From Terfezia claveryi (lineage: Eukaryota; Ascomycota; Pezizomycetes; Pezizales; Pezizaceae), in contig WHUX01000113.1 in assembly GCA_015179025.1 (NCBI GenBank), forward strand, positions 112,412 through 176,411: a DNA stretch of 64,000 nt. Reading direction: 5' to 3'. The position numbers and the translations under genes are program-made. This document shows positions 41,851-54,628 of this stretch, one piece after another. Below the pieces are notes generated by a model. It was not told where the DNA came from, did no database searches, and worked only from the letters and a program-made list of their open reading frames with translations. How positions within the stretch are numbered: position 1 is the stretch's first letter; each line of letters opens with the position of its first letter.

Positions 41851-44056
41851 CATCAGGAAAAAAAATTTGGCGTCCGGACGCAGCACCAAGCGTCCGGACG
41901 CGATTTTGCGTCCTGTGCGTCCTGTGCATCCGGACGCTCCGGGGTATTGCATTACGATCCGGACGCAACTAGGGCCCTGCGCTGCGTCGCAATACAATCC
42001 CGACGCCATTGGGGCAACAATAGCCGTCCAGACGGTGGTTGACATAAGCTCAACGTCTGGATGTCAGAGTTCATTCCTATCGCATCAACAACTCAATTGA
42101 GGTTGTTAATGCTATAGGTTCCATGTCTGGCGTTGCTGAACCAGGGCCCACAATCGCTCTGTTCTACAATGCACACCCGCTCACCACTTGCTTGTACGAC
42201 AGCCAGGTACGTAGCCACTATTGCAGCCATTGAATATGCACATAGCAGAAATATCCATTTTATTCGCTAATAATTATATACACAGAAGTAATAGATATAT
42301 ATATAGAGCATGCAATCGCTGCTCCAATCGCACTAACACTCGCTCTAATACTCGCTCTAATACTCGCCCTAACACTCGTTCTAATACTCGCTCTAATACT
42401 CGCTCTAATACTCGCTCCAATACTCGCTCTAATACTCGCTCCAATACTCGCTCTAATACTCGCTCTATTACTCGCTCTAATGCTCGCCGTAATGTGCTGG
42501 GATATAGAGTGAAGGGAAAATGCACGGGGAAGGGAGGTATATATACAGGAAAACCATAGTTGCCAAGGCCGACTGGTAAGGCCGACAATTTAGACTTTCC
42601 GAAGACAATGAGATAAGGGATAACAAGAGAAGTGGCAGGACAGTTATCAATGGCGCTCAGCCCCCTTTCGCCCGCGGGTGCCGTACTATTCAATGCCTGG
42701 CCTGGAAATAGTCATATTGGGAAATCGTAGTCGTTGTATGGAGATATGTGCGAGAAACTCGTGCTTTTGGGGACATATATATATATATATGCGAGAAATC
42801 CATGCATTCCCGGGCATATATATATATATGTGCGAGAAACTCGTGCTTTTGGAGACATATATATATATATATATGCGAGAAATCCATGCATTCGCGGGCA
42901 TATATATATATATATGCGAGAAACTCGTGCTTTTGGAGACATATAGAGAAATGCATGCATTCGCGGGCATATATATATGTGTGTGCGAGAAACTCGTGCT
43001 TTTGGAGACTTATATATATATATGCGAGAATTCCATGCATCCGCGGGCATATATATATATAAGTCTCCAGTTTCTCGCACATATATATATACTTTATATA
43101 TATGCCCGCGAATGCATGAATTCCTACGAAACATATCACAAAGCGTGAACTCCGCACATATCTCTACACAACGACTACGATTTCCCAATATGACTATTAC
43201 CAGGCCAGGCATTGAATAGTACGGCACCCGCGGGCGAAAAGGGGCTGAGCGCCATTGATAACTGTCCTGCCACTTCTCTTGTTATCCCTTATCTCATTGT
43301 CTTCGGAAAGTCTAAATTGTCGGCCTTACCAGTCGGCCTTGGCAACTATGGTTTTCCTGTATATATACCTCCCTTCCCCGTGTATTTTCCCTTCACTCTA
43401 TATCCCAGCACATTACGGCGAGCATTAGAGTGAGTATTGGAGTGAGTATTAGGGCGAGTATTAGAGCGAGTATTAGAGCGAGTATTGGAGCGAGTATTAG
43501 AGCGAGTATTAGAGCGAGTATTAGAACGAGTTTTAGGGCGAGTATTAGAGCGAGTATTAGAGCGAGTGTTAGAACGAGTGTTAGGGCGAGTATTAGAGCG
43601 AGTATTAGAGCGAGTGTTAGTGCGATTGGAGCAGCGATTGCATGCTCTATATATATATCTATTACTTCTGTGTATATAATTATTAGCGAATACAATGGAT
43701 ATTTCTGCTATGTGCATATTCAATGGCTGCAATAGTGGCTACGTACCTGGCTGTCGTACATGCAAGTGGTGAGCGGGTGTGCATTGTAGAACAGAGCGAT
43801 TGTGGGCTATCCGTTAGCAACGCCAGCGGTAGAACCTATAGCGTTGGGGACGAGCAGCCCGTTCCATGTTGCGTCCAAGAGGAGGGAGCATCTGCAAAGC
43901 GCATGTGTTGCGTCCCAGGCGCGCGAGCACCGTCCGAGTGCGTCCGGACGCTCGCGCGCCGAGCGTTTGGCATCCTGATCTTGAGTTTGTCTCCCATGCG
44001 TCCTGTGCGTCCCAGGCGTCCGGACGCACAGGACGCAAATAATATTTTTGGTGATG
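41851..44056. mobile_element. CATCAG fold-back element E
   Basis: A 2206-bp element from CATCAGGAAAAAAAATTTGG to ATATTTTTGGTGATG with TA on both sides. The arms carry dense GCGTCC/GGACGC motifs, the conserved block, and 12-bp arrays (42325-42490, 43420-43625). The centre (about 42740-43110) is a shorter version of the AT-rich minisatellite. Its arms lack M1 and M2 and so show the empty sites. Confidence 0.9.
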
Positions 44057-44929
44057 TAGATGGAAAATAAATAGAGAATGTGGAAGACATACTTCAGGAT
44101 ATAAACTAATTGCAGTATGGCAAGCAGCTTTACGAAGTGTAATGTATTGCTATGCAATATCAGGCCATGCACACTCAGAAGTGGAAATATTAAATCCCTT
44201 TAAAATTCGAATATTAGGTGTATTTAATGAATCTAGAGTGCGTATTAGCTCTTGAGTTGGATAGTGTCGATTCAATAAGCTATAGGTATTTAATAAAGCA
44301 TGTCGGTTAGGATGAGGTTTTCACATAATAAGATAATAGGGTGTCGGTCATCTATACTATGTCTATCTTGTTGAGGGATATGTACACTAATGATATCTCC
44401 AATAGTAAAAACCTTAATTTAATGTTGTTGTTCATACTACTTCATTATATTTTGGTGAGCTTTAGTAGTATTTTTTTGAACTTGTTGAAGTAGCTCTTTA
44501 GAGCTTTATAAGTTTGATTAGTTACATTTTAGTTGATCGCAATTTAGTCTGTTGTAGTTTAGTTGGTCTCTATTATTTGCTATAGTAGCTGAAGCTTCTT
44601 GATATGACTCTTCATTTTCATCTGAAGAGTTTAACAATGAAAGAGACTTAGAAGCTGAATTTGATACTGTTCGAACTTGGCGAATAGAATAGTGAGTTTA
44701 AGGTTTAGAATCTGAAGATAATTAAGGAGAGGGAGAAGTTTCATGTATATAAACTAGCTATTCATGTTTAATAGTAACCATGTATGGTAAAGGTACAACT
44801 TTACCATCTTCATTTATAAGTATCATACCTGATAGTTATACCTTAAGTAAAAGCATACTATATATTATTTGCTTAAATACAACTTCATATGGAGTGAAGC
44901 TAGTTGTTGAATGAACCTATAATAATATT
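44057..44929. other. AT-rich decayed region
   Basis: No intact frame. It probably continues the mutated element whose integrase is readable at 44930-45480, but no domain could be named here. Confidence 0.35.
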
Positions 44930-45480
44930 ACTATATATTAAATATTTATATACTTTAATTATTTACATACCTGAGAATTTATAGCCATAATTATAGTAAG
45001 TAAACCTCATTCCCAAGTGACAAATCCTGTCTCAGCCATCTAAGCTAGAATCTTTTATTTAAGAACCCCATTAGCTTGTTCAATTAGGACTTGGCTTTGT
45101 GGATATTGAGGGTACCTATAAATTAGTTGAATTCCATATCCTCGTATGAGAATAACTAAGGCATCTTTAAACTCTTTACTATTATCACATTGCAAAATCT
45201 ATAGTGGACCAAATAAAGATATCCAAATCATAACTACCTTAGCTACCTCATTTGCAGATTTTGTTTTCAATATATAGGTAGCTGAAAACTTACTGAAATA
45301 GTTACGAATATGTAAAATCCATTTGTATTCTTCATTTGGATTACCTTGCATATTAATTAAATCAATTTGAACCCACTCCTAGAAGGAATTCACAATAATT
45401 GGCTCTAATAGAGCTCGGGTTTTATTTGGTTGATTTCGGCAGTATATCTCATAATGCTTTAATAACTATTATATTTTTAT
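44930..45480 (-). pseudogene. decayed retroelement integrase core
   Basis: The minus strand reads, with stops, EWVQIDLINMQ (first catalytic Asp), LQCDNSKEFKDALVILIRGY (second Asp), PQSQVLIEQANGVLK (catalytic Glu) and LLTIIMAINSQ. This is the DDE integrase core. Its IEQANGVLK and CDNSKEF form is closer to the integrases often called KRAB-A or SCAN-domain-like than to the chromovirus integrase at 49-50 kb. Internal stops TAA, TAG and TGA and high AT content fit mutational inactivation. Confidence 0.65.
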
Positions 45481-46029
45481 TAATTTATTAGCTTCTAAGT
45501 AATATTGTTTATTAAAATTGTTTATGCCATACCTCTGATTTTACAATACTATAATAATGCTTATTAATAGCTTTATATGTTTTTGTAACCCCAGTATAAA
45601 GTAATAATAAATTTGTATTCACAATAATATCATATACATCATATTCTAAAACCACTTGGCAGTTCCTTATTCCTTCTGCTTACTATGTCATACTAGCTTT
45701 CTTTATAACATTACTATCTTAATCTATAATATACTCATTTAGTATTGTCTATTTTGTTTTAGCAGAAGCAAGTAAGTTTGGGTTTTGAATAATCTTTCAG
45801 ATTTCTCACTATTTTTCATATAATAGATGGAAGCGATTAATAGAAGTAGTAAGATATTTATCAAAAATATTATGAGCAGTTTGAGAAAATAGAGCAGCTG
45901 AGGTATTGGTAGATATTGATGTAGCTATAATGAGAGTAGAGAGTATTATAGACTATGTTATAGATTGTGTATATGAAGAATATATATGTCATAACCTACT
46001 ATTTTTATACTCTATTACTTTAAGTTTAT
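45481..46029. other. AT-rich, no feature recognised
   Basis: Probably further decayed sequence of the same element. Stops are frequent in all frames and no domain is readable. Confidence 0.3.
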
Positions 46030-46673
46030 ATATATTTAAATGTATGAGTACAATAGTAACAGTAGATATTCAGCTAAGCACATATTATACTGATAGTGGC
46101 AAGCCTATGTATACATATATTCAGCTGAGTATGTAATACTAACAGTAGATATTCAGCTAAGCAGATACTATACTGTTATACTGATAATGACAAGCCTATG
46201 TATATATATATTCAGCTAAGTATATAATACTAATATTCAGCTAAGCAGATGCCATATTGTTATACTGATAGTAGCAAGCCTATATATACATATATTCAGC
46301 TGAGTGTGTAATACTAATAGTGGCAAGCCTATATATAGATATATTCAAATATATAGGTACTAGCAAGCCTATATAGATGTATGTTTAGCTAACTAGCATG
46401 TATACATACTTATCTTGTAGCGAGCCTACATTAACTGGCAAGCAAATGTATTACATTGCAAGCCTACATTAACTGGCAAGCATATGTATCTTGTTGCAAG
46501 CCTACATTAACTGGCAAGCATATATATCATGTGGCAAGCCTACCTTAACTGGCCAATATAGTGAGCCTACATTAACTGGTAAGCATATATATCATATGGC
46601 AAGCCTACCTTAACTGGCCAGTTGGTGAGCCTATATTAACTGGCAAGCATATATATCATGTAGCAAGCCTACC
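46030..46673. repeat. AT-rich minisatellites
   Basis: 46030-46400 repeats a unit with ATATTCAGCTAAG-AGATACTATACTG and GGCAAGCCTATATATA. 46400-46673 repeats a 38-bp unit with GCAAGCCTACATTAACTGGC. The second array resumes at 47282 after a retroposon. Confidence 0.75.
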
Positions 46674-47281
46674 TTTTTTTTTTTTTTTTTTTTTTTTTAA
46701 ACTAGTTACTACCTATGTGGCCCTATTAGGGGGGCTATGAGGAGCCACCCAGAAACCCGGGTGGATTGAAGGGAGAGCCAAGTTAATCTGCCAACCCTAC
46801 AGAAACTAAATACATAGATAGAGAGGAGGACCCATGCTATCATTAATGAACTGGCTGAAGGCCTGTAAGTCTAACTGAGCCTCCTAACTTGAAGAACTGA
46901 AAGGAACTAAAGTTATGAAAAAATTATGGAATTAGAGCTAGACTTATGGAAAAAGGTTAATAATACGAGATAACCAATGGGACTAATAAAGAATAAGACA
47001 ACCTGACTAAACTGATGACTAGGCTAGTAATGAAACTAACTGGACTAACTGAAATAGCATCACATGATCGAGTGAAATAATACCATGGTATAGTTCAGAT
47101 ACATGACAGAAATTACTGGAAACTAGGACATATGCAAGGGAATTCATAGATAATTAGACTAATTGAGCTCAAGGTATAAGAGCTTGAAAAAGGCCTCAAT
47201 TACTTTATAAGTCTCTTCCCCCTCTTTTCTCTATACCGGCTTGTCGAGCTCTTCCCAGCTGCTACTACTATCTAGGATTGG
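46674..47281 (-). mobile_element. polyA retroposon (SINE or 5'-truncated LINE), 608 bp
   Basis: A 25-base T run (46674-46698) is the polyA tail of a minus-strand insertion. The target sequence GCAAGCCTACC is present on both sides (46663-46673 and 47282-47292). The body has no ORF of note and no clear pol III boxes, so SINE or LINE cannot be decided. Confidence 0.75.
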
Positions 47282-47339
47282 GCAAGCCTACCTTAACTGA
47301 CTAGTCAGTATATGAATATCCTGCCTTAACTAACCACTA

Positions 47340-47475
47340 TACTTATACTGGCACAATTCTTAGGCAGGACATCCTGGCTAGGAATTGGATATTCGTGGGT
47401 GGAATGTCCTACCCAGGAACTGTTTCAGTTGCAACTAGGACATCTCATTCGTGAACCAGCTGATTCCTAGGTAGA
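47340..47475. repeat. mutated inverse copy of the 41263 repeat
   Basis: Read on the minus strand, it aligns with 41255-41345 (TCTGTTCTACCTAGGAA against TCTGTTCTGTCCTGCCCGGGAA, and ACGAATGAGATGTCCTAG against GCGAATGGGACGTCCCAG). Most differences are G-to-A or C-to-T. Confidence 0.6.
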
Positions 47476-48353
47476 ACAGAATACATCAATGTCAGGAAAT
47501 AATATGCATTATATACACAGATTTTATAATGTATCATACAAGTGACATAAATAATTAGTATATACTCAAGAATACATATAGGCTATAGTAGGTGAAATCC
47601 CTGCAGTATTGGTATCTTATAGTCAGAAGCATTAATTATTAGCTTAGAAGAAGCTTATACAAACATTAGTTGTAGAGTACTTGATTAAGCATTATTACCT
47701 TCTAGTTGAGGTGAATAGTTGAGTTTCACAAACAAATTTAGAACAAAAGCCCTATAATATGAGTTATGGGTGCTAACCAGACTAGAGCTATAGTAAGCTT
47801 ATTCATCCCAACTGATTATGTTTTATTGTTTATAGTCTACTATGGTTCACAAGCTTTAATCTTTACATAAGACTTTTTACCATCTTCACTATAAAGTACC
47901 CAAGACCTTATCTTCTTTTCTTTCTTTATTGATTAGAACTTACCTAATCCCCGCTAGAAAGGAGATATGATATTATATAATGTATTGATCAGATTGAGAT
48001 ACCCAATCCCTGCTATATAGAGTCTTATGCCTCCGAGTGGATAAAAGCTCTTATTTATATAAGTTTGTCAGCTTGTATTACTGCACAAAATGAGAAAGTT
48101 ACTTCCAAGCTAGTCTGGCTTAGTACATCAGCAACTACATTATTTGCGTCAGGTGTATCAGACGTACTAGACGCCATATAGTAAAACTCAACATTGTAAT
48201 GCAGAGATATTTGATCTAACTCTCGGGATGTACGATAACTACTTCAACGTTTCTACTCTAAGTCTTACTTAAGCTGTGCTATTACCAAGCAAGCCAACGT
48301 CCTACTTTCTTAACGTTTCACTTTTGAATTGACTTTGCTTATATACTTTTACC
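47476..48353. other. non-coding, with a CATCAG-family fragment
   Basis: CATCAGCAACTACATTATTTGCGTC at 48128 followed by GACGT and GACGCC motifs resembles the end of a fold-back element. The adjoining CATATAGTAAAACTCAACATTG also occurs at 27170-27190. No gene is visible. TTACC at 48349-48353 is the target duplication of the next element. Confidence 0.45.
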
Positions 48354-48900
48354 TATAACGAGGGCTTTGGGAGACAAGGCGACCAAGGGGTATACTAGGG
48401 CAGTGACAAGGGGGAATCGTATATGTAGGAGTACTATGTGTGTAATCTGTGGAAAAGCTAGGGGCAAGGTAAGGGAAGGACTAGAGTAATACACATGTAG
48501 GAATGCTACGTATATGACCAGGGAAAAGTTTAGGACGGGGGCAAGGGTGAGGGCGAGAGAAATACACGGGAGTAGTAGGAGGCAGCAGGGCTGCAGAGCT
48601 GTTCACGAGATAAGGAGGTATACAAGGGAGGTGCACAAGCGCTGAGAGAAGCAAGGTCCTGTATTAGGTATACAAGACGTTGGATAGGGATCCAATAAAA
48701 GGGCAGAGAGAGCATACTATATATACAGGCTGGCTGGCCAAGGCCACCAGAAGGAATAAGGTTCCTAAGACCACTTATCTCAGGAACTGAGATAATAATA
48801 ATATCACCTGCGACACAGGTGATGCTAACAGAACAACACTAATGACAACAACAAGAATACAATAATGAAAAAACTCAGCTAGGAGGGGATAGTTGTGATA
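48354..48900 (-). repeat. 3' LTR of the chromovirus
   Basis: The outer end TATAACGAGGGC and inner end CTATCACAAC (minus strand) match the 5' LTR with transitions. It contains two palindromes of the ACACATGTAGGAATGCTACG type. Confidence 0.9.
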
Positions 48901-49144
48901 CTATCCCCCCTTTAGGCTTGGAGCCCCAGTGACGAAAAGGCAAGATGAAAGGCACAGCCAGGCAAAAACAAACAAGCAGAACAGGCGGAAGAAAAAGGAA
49001 CCAATAATCTATAACCCAACCCTAATGCCGAGGTAAGCAAAAACAACAACAACAATAACAAAAACTAGGCTACAACTCTAAATATCAAAAACACATACAA
49101 AGGACACCATCTATAACTCTAGGCAGGTAAGAACAAGGCGGAAG

Positions 49145-52100
49145 GCATCATGCAGTAGGTCGAGGCTTCCATAGATAACGTTGGTGGAATAGTGCAACTA
49201 AGTCTAGTGCATTTTCCAGGTCCTCCGCTGGTTGCCAGGTCATCTCCTCATCTCCCAGCTATTTGACCTTATATTATAGGCACCTATACCTTCTTCGGGA
49301 GTCCAGCACTTCCTCTATCTTCCATTCCTCCTCACCTTTGATAACTACAGGGGGAGGTGGAGGGTGTTTCTGGCCAGGAAGAGGGTCGCTAGTGGCAGGC
49401 TCAATCTCGGAGACATGGATGACTAGGTGTTATTTGATGTCCTTGAGGAACCTCAATCGATAGGCTTAAGTGCCCACAGTGGCCAATATTAAAGAGTCTT
49501 AGGAATTTATGATCTAGCTTGCGGGAGGGGCATTCTGTCCTAAGATGCCAGCTAGAGAGCCACACCTTGTCTCCTAGCTAGTATCTAGGGGCTGGCAGCT
49601 ATGATCTATTATTGTACTCAGCTTGCCTGGCTTGAGCATATCCTAGCTTGGCATTTAGGGTAGAGTAGAGCTCAGTAATTCCAGCTGCGAACTACTTGGC
49701 CGAGGCGTCTTTTTTGGCTTTTCGCAAGGGTTCCAGAGTTTCTACGAACCAGGAGTGCCAACCATAGTTAGCCAGGAAAGGCGAGGTTTTGGAGGATTCT
49801 TAGAACTAGTTATTTATAGTGAATTCGCAGGTGGCTAGTAATGAAACCTAGTTATCCTACTGGTAATTGACAAAGGCTCACAGATATTTCTCCATAATGG
49901 CATTCATTCTCTCCGATTGGCCGTCTGTCTGGAGGTGATATGCCATTGACAAATGTACCTTGATGCCCAAAAGCTCGCAGAATGCTCTCTAAAAGTCCGA
50001 GTTGAACTAAGGGCCATGGTCGGACACAATGGATTCGGGGAGCCTATAGTACTGGAATACATTATTGAGGTAGAGGGTGGCCAGCTCTTGAGCAGAACAG
50101 GTATCCTGATAAGGTACAACATGCCTCATCTTTGTCAACTAGTCTACCACTATCAGGATGGCATTGAACCCCAAGTCTTCCAGCAATCCTGTCACAAAAT
50201 ACATAGTAAGGTGCAGCCAGAGCCGATCCGGAATCTCCAGAGGTTTCAGAGTCCCGTACAGGACATGGCGGACAGGCTTAACATGCTTACAAACATGGCA
50301 GTTCCATATGTACTGCTCTACGTACTTCTGCTGGTCAATCCAGGTGTACTCCTTAGCCAGAAGCTCCAATGTTTTTGCCACTTTAGCGTGACCTGCAACC
50401 AGGCTGTCATGATGCTCTTCTATTAGCCTCAGGCATAACCTTCCTTCTGGTATATAGAGCTAATTATGGTGGTATAGAAGGCCCTCCTAGACAGTATACT
50501 CAGCTAAGGAGATTTTGGAGTGGTAGCGCTGGCTGGAATTCACTGCGGTGATAATTTCCTTGGCCAGAAGGTTATCCTTGTATGCCTGTCTCACCAGTTG
50601 TTGGAGGTCAGATCTCACTTCAGCCTCTGCATTAGCCTCAGCTAGGATATTGGCTACCAGATCAAGGTTTTCGTGCTTCAATACTACTTGATTTTAGTAT
50701 TTTAGCCCTTTATCCCCCCCCTTAGGGATCTCTCTTGATCTTCGGGTTAACGTATCAGGCTTGTTACCAGCTTTTCCGGGTCGGTACTTGATTTTAAAGT
50801 TAAACCAAGAGAGGAATTCTAACCATCTAGCCTGCCATCAGTTGAGTAGCTTGGTAGTTGTAAAATACTCAAGGTTTTTGTGATCAGATAATACCTCAAT
50901 AATGCTTTTGGCTGACTCCAGATATGGCCTCTACTTCTTGAACGCCCTTACAATAGCCATCAACTCCTTGTCATAGATCTCATAGTTGCACATAGCTGAG
51001 GAGTGCTTTTTCGAGAAGTAAGCCACTTGGTGGAGGATGCCGTTGATATACTGAGAGAGAATTCCCGCAGAGACATAATCGGAGGTATCGGTTTCGATAA
51101 CCAATTCTTGGTCAGAGTCGAAATGTCCTAGGATTGGTGCTGAGCAGAAGGCTTCCTTGAGGTTCTGGAAGGCAGATTGGGCTTCTGGATTCCAGTCGAA
51201 GCACCGGCCTTTTTTGGTCAGGGCGGTGAGTGGGGCTATGATCTTCGAATACCCTAGAATAAACCATCAGTAGAAGTTAGCGAATCCCAGGAAGGCTTGG
51301 ACATCCTTGAGATTTGCTGGGATTTGCCATTCCTGGACAGTGGTAACCTTGGCAGGGTCCATCCTGATGCCCTCTATAGTAATGATCAGTCCCAGATACT
51401 TAACCTCCTACACATGAAACTTGCATTTCTCGGGCTTAAGGTACAATCCGACTTGCTCCACCTTTTCCAACACCTGCGAAACATGAATCTTGTGTTCTGC
51501 TAGGGTATCCGAATAAATTAATATATCGTCAAGGTAAGCCGTGTAGAACATATTCAAGAAGTCTCGCAGGGTGTCATTAATGAAGTGTTGGAAAGAGGCC
51601 AGGGCATTGGTTAAGCCGAAGGGCATGATATTGTACTCGAAGTGGCCATAGTAAGTTCGGAAGTCTATTTTCTACTCCTCCCCCTCAGCAATCCATGCTA
51701 GGTTGTATGCCCCTCTCAAATCCAGTTTGGTGAACTATTTGGCCTTGGAAAGCCTAGCTAATGTCTCTTGAATTAGAGGCAGGGGATACCTGTTCTTAAC
51801 CATTATCTCATTCAGCCCCCGATAATTAACACACAACCAAAAAGAGCTGTCCGACTTCTTCAAGAATAGTACAGGGGCACCTGCTGGAGAAGAGCTATGG
51901 CGAATGAAGCTCTTGTTGAGGTTTTCTTCCAAGTACTTCTTTAAAGCTTCCAGCTCTAAATGGGACATTCCGTAGAGGGGCCCATAGGGGGAGGTCTTAC
52001 CCTCTATTAGTGGAATAGTATGATCATATAGCCAGTGGGGTGTGAGCTTTTCTGTAGCCTTCTCCAAGTACAGTTCGATAAATTCGTAGTATTCGTCTAG

Positions 52101-52830
52101 AACTATGGACTTCCACTCTTCCTTAGACCTCGTCTTATTAATCTCCAGGTTCACATCATATATGGATAGGGTATAAGCCTTCAGCTTGTGCCTCCTGGTG
52201 AGGTAAGCGAAAGCTCCTACTCTGATAAAGCTAACATTCTAAGGTTTTGGAGACAGTACAACAGGGGGAATTGGGGGAACAGGAGGATTGGTATTGATGT
52301 GTGCATGCCGATGTACTGCCTGGGTTGGGTGGGTTATTGGGGTGGCAAGGTACACAGCCCAGTAATGGTGGCCTTTAGATTTCCGCAGTGTTTTTAGCAA
52401 TACTAGCTATTGAACTGCAAGGTGTACAAGCCAAAGCTGACCGATACATTGTGCATTTTGAGCTAGGGGATTCCGAGGACAATTGGGTATTTTAGCTTAG
52501 TAACGAACATGGGAAGGTTAGCCTCGGAGTGATCCTCTACCAAGGCAGGCAAGCATGCAATATCAGTGATATCTCCGGAGGAGATGGGTCGACCGTCAAT
52601 GACATCCAGAGCATGGGGGGTTTTGAGCTTAGATATGGGTATAGAGAATTACTAATAAAGGCTTGGTCAATGAATGCAATTCCTGTAGCTCTGCAATCTA
52701 TAAGTACTGACGTATTGATTGTTCTATCATTGATTCTGAGGGAGATAGATACAACAAAATGCTCACTAAACAAGTGAGATTCATCAATAGCAAAAGAAAC
52801 AGAAAATACAAATAAAGACAAATGGCCTGG
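49145..52830 (-). pseudogene. chromovirus pol with C-terminal chromodomain, inactivated
   Basis: Protease: LIDCRATGIAFID at 52821-52537, where the second copy at 63.5 kb has LIDCGASGIAFID, so the active-site Gly is mutated to Arg. Reverse transcriptase: SSSPAGAPVLFLKK and LCVNYRGLNEIMVKNRYPLP (51735-52154), MPFGLTNA and YLDDILIYS (51408-51626). RNase [35 protein letters not shown] (50690-51200). Integrase: zinc finger YIWNCHVCKHVKP and core region with LLGIKVHLSMAYHLQTDGQ (49900-50400); the first core aspartate reads Tyr in LTMYFV. Chromodomain: EWKIEEVLDSRRRYRCL and DEEMTWQPAEDLENALDLV (about 49330-49150), interrupted by TAA and TAG where Gln and Trp are expected. Chromodomains of such elements target integration to marked chromatin. 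Confidence 0.9.
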
Positions 52831-52843
52831 GGCAGGTCCCTTG

Positions 52844-54040
52844 CTAGTGTAAGTAACTAGACAAGGGACAGGGCTTTTCCCGACTTGTCAACCTCCTCGA
52901 TCTGGGGTACTGGAGTGTCGGAAATGGCTTGGATGGCCAGGGCACGGGCTTTTCGAAGGGACAGGCTGCAATAAAATGGTCAGCCTTTCCACATGCAATA
53001 CACAAGCCTTTATCCCTGCACCTATCTCGTTCCTCCTGCGTCAATCAAGGCCTTTCCAAGGATAAACTCATAGGGGCGGGCCCTCCTGGCACCAGTAAAG
53101 GATGTGCTAGTTTGTTGGCCAAGGTTATGGTTGTTGCTGAAAATTGGACTAGCTTCAGCTGCTGCTGCTGTTGTGCTGGGCAAGTGGTCAGTCAGAAGGC
53201 CAGTCGGTGGCGTAACCTGGCCATTGGTTGCTTCACCATAGAGGCCTAGTAGATCAACTCCTCGAGGGTATAAACTGCGGGGAGGGTAACCATGGCTTGT
53301 TAGAGCTCATCACTGAGCCCCTCTTGGAATTGCTCGAACTTAGCCTAGTCCTTCCACCTTACCTCTGTGGCCAGCCTCGAAAATTCTGCGATGTAGGTAG
53401 ACAGCCCTAAGTTGCACTGTCTCAGTGCCCAGAGCACTCGACTGGCCATCCCTACTGCATCAGGATCTCCAAACTCCTAATCTGAGATAACAAACAAGGC
53501 TGAGATGTTGTCGAGCTTGATCTCTGTCTCGAGAACATATGGCTGGATTTGATTCATGGCCTTGCCCTCCAGCAGGGCAAACATATAGGCCAGGCAGTAT
53601 TGTTCTGATGGAAACCTAGCCGAATCCCCACTCAACTTCAAGTTCACCGCATTTTTCTTGGCTTGTTGACAAGCCCTATCCCCATTGTACTTAGGAGGGG
53701 TGGAGATACTTTCCATTTTGGTGGTGGTGGTTAGCGTAAGGATAGCCAGATTCGCCAGCGCATGGCCGAGGTTTTGTACCGTGGTCCGTTCGGTGGCTAG
53801 AGTAAGGTTCACATAGTCGAGATCTGTCTGGACGATCTTGATCTCTTCGTCGGTAGATCTCAGCTTTTGTTCGGCCATGACCAGGCTGTTGCTGAGTTCG
53901 GCCCCGATAGCATCCATGGCCCTGAAGATGGTAATGATTTCTCAATAATAGGTATTCAATTCGTTCTGGCCTAAGGGTATAGGGGAGCTTCTCTAGGTCT
54001 AGAACCTGACGGCGGGCGGTAGGAGAGCTGCTCCTGACAT
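52844..54040 (-). pseudogene. chromovirus gag, inactivated
   Basis: Reading starts near 54040 (MSGAALLPPAVRF). The capsid-like region includes STPPKYNGDRACQQAKKNAV and LLEGKAMNQIQPYV, broken by a stop at 53477. The C-terminal part (53044-52844) begins TQEERDRCRDKGL and has the CCHC knuckle CIACGKADHFIAAC. Several frames are needed to read it all. The second element at 62292-63412 has the same domain order. Confidence 0.85.
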
Positions 54041-54076
54041 GACTGCATACCAGTTGGTCTAAAGGATCCAACCTAG

Positions 54077-54623
54077 TGTAATGAGGGCCCTGGGGGACAA
54101 GGTGACCAAAGGGTATGCCGGGGCAGTGACAAGAGGGAATCGCACACATAGGAGTGCTATGTATGTTATCTGGGGAAAGGCAAGGGGCAAGGCAAGGGCA
54201 GGGCTAGAGTAACACACATGTAGGAATGCTACGTGTGTGATCAGGAAAAAGGCTAAGACGGGGGCAAGGGTGAGGGCGAGAGAGGCACACGGGAGTAGTA
54301 GGAGGCAGTAGGGCTGTAGAGCTGTTCACGAGATAAGGAGGTGCACAAGGGAGATGCACAAGCGCTGGGAGAAGTAAGGTCCTATATTAGGTATACAAGA
54401 CATTGGATAGGGATCCAACGAAAGGGCAGAGAGAGTGCACTATATATACAGGATTGCTGGCCAAGGCTACCAGAAGGAATAAGGTTCCCGAGACCCCTTA
54501 TTTTGGGAATTGAGATAACAACGATATCACCTACCACGCAGGTGATACTAATAGAATAACACTAATAACAACAATAAGAACACAATTATGAGAAAACTCA
54601 GCTAGGAGGGGATAGTTGTAACA
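54077..54623 (-). repeat. 5' LTR of the chromovirus
   Basis: On the minus strand it begins TGTTACAACTATCCCCTCC and ends GGGCCCTCATTACA, with TATA-like TATATATAG near 54440 as possible promoter. Confidence 0.9.
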
Positions 54624-54628
54624 TTACC

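Larger units (their letters stand above)
48354..54623 (-). mobile_element. Ty3/gypsy chromovirus, full length, inactivated
   Basis: Two 547-bp LTRs (48354-48900 and 54077-54623) bound a 6270-bp element, flanked by TTACC at 48349-48353 and 54624-54628. On the minus strand the order is LTR, gag, zinc knuckle, protease, reverse transcriptase, RNase H, integrase, chromodomain, polypurine tract (AAAGGGGGGATAG), LTR. Every coding part has stop codons. The LTRs differ mainly by transitions. Confidence 0.95.
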
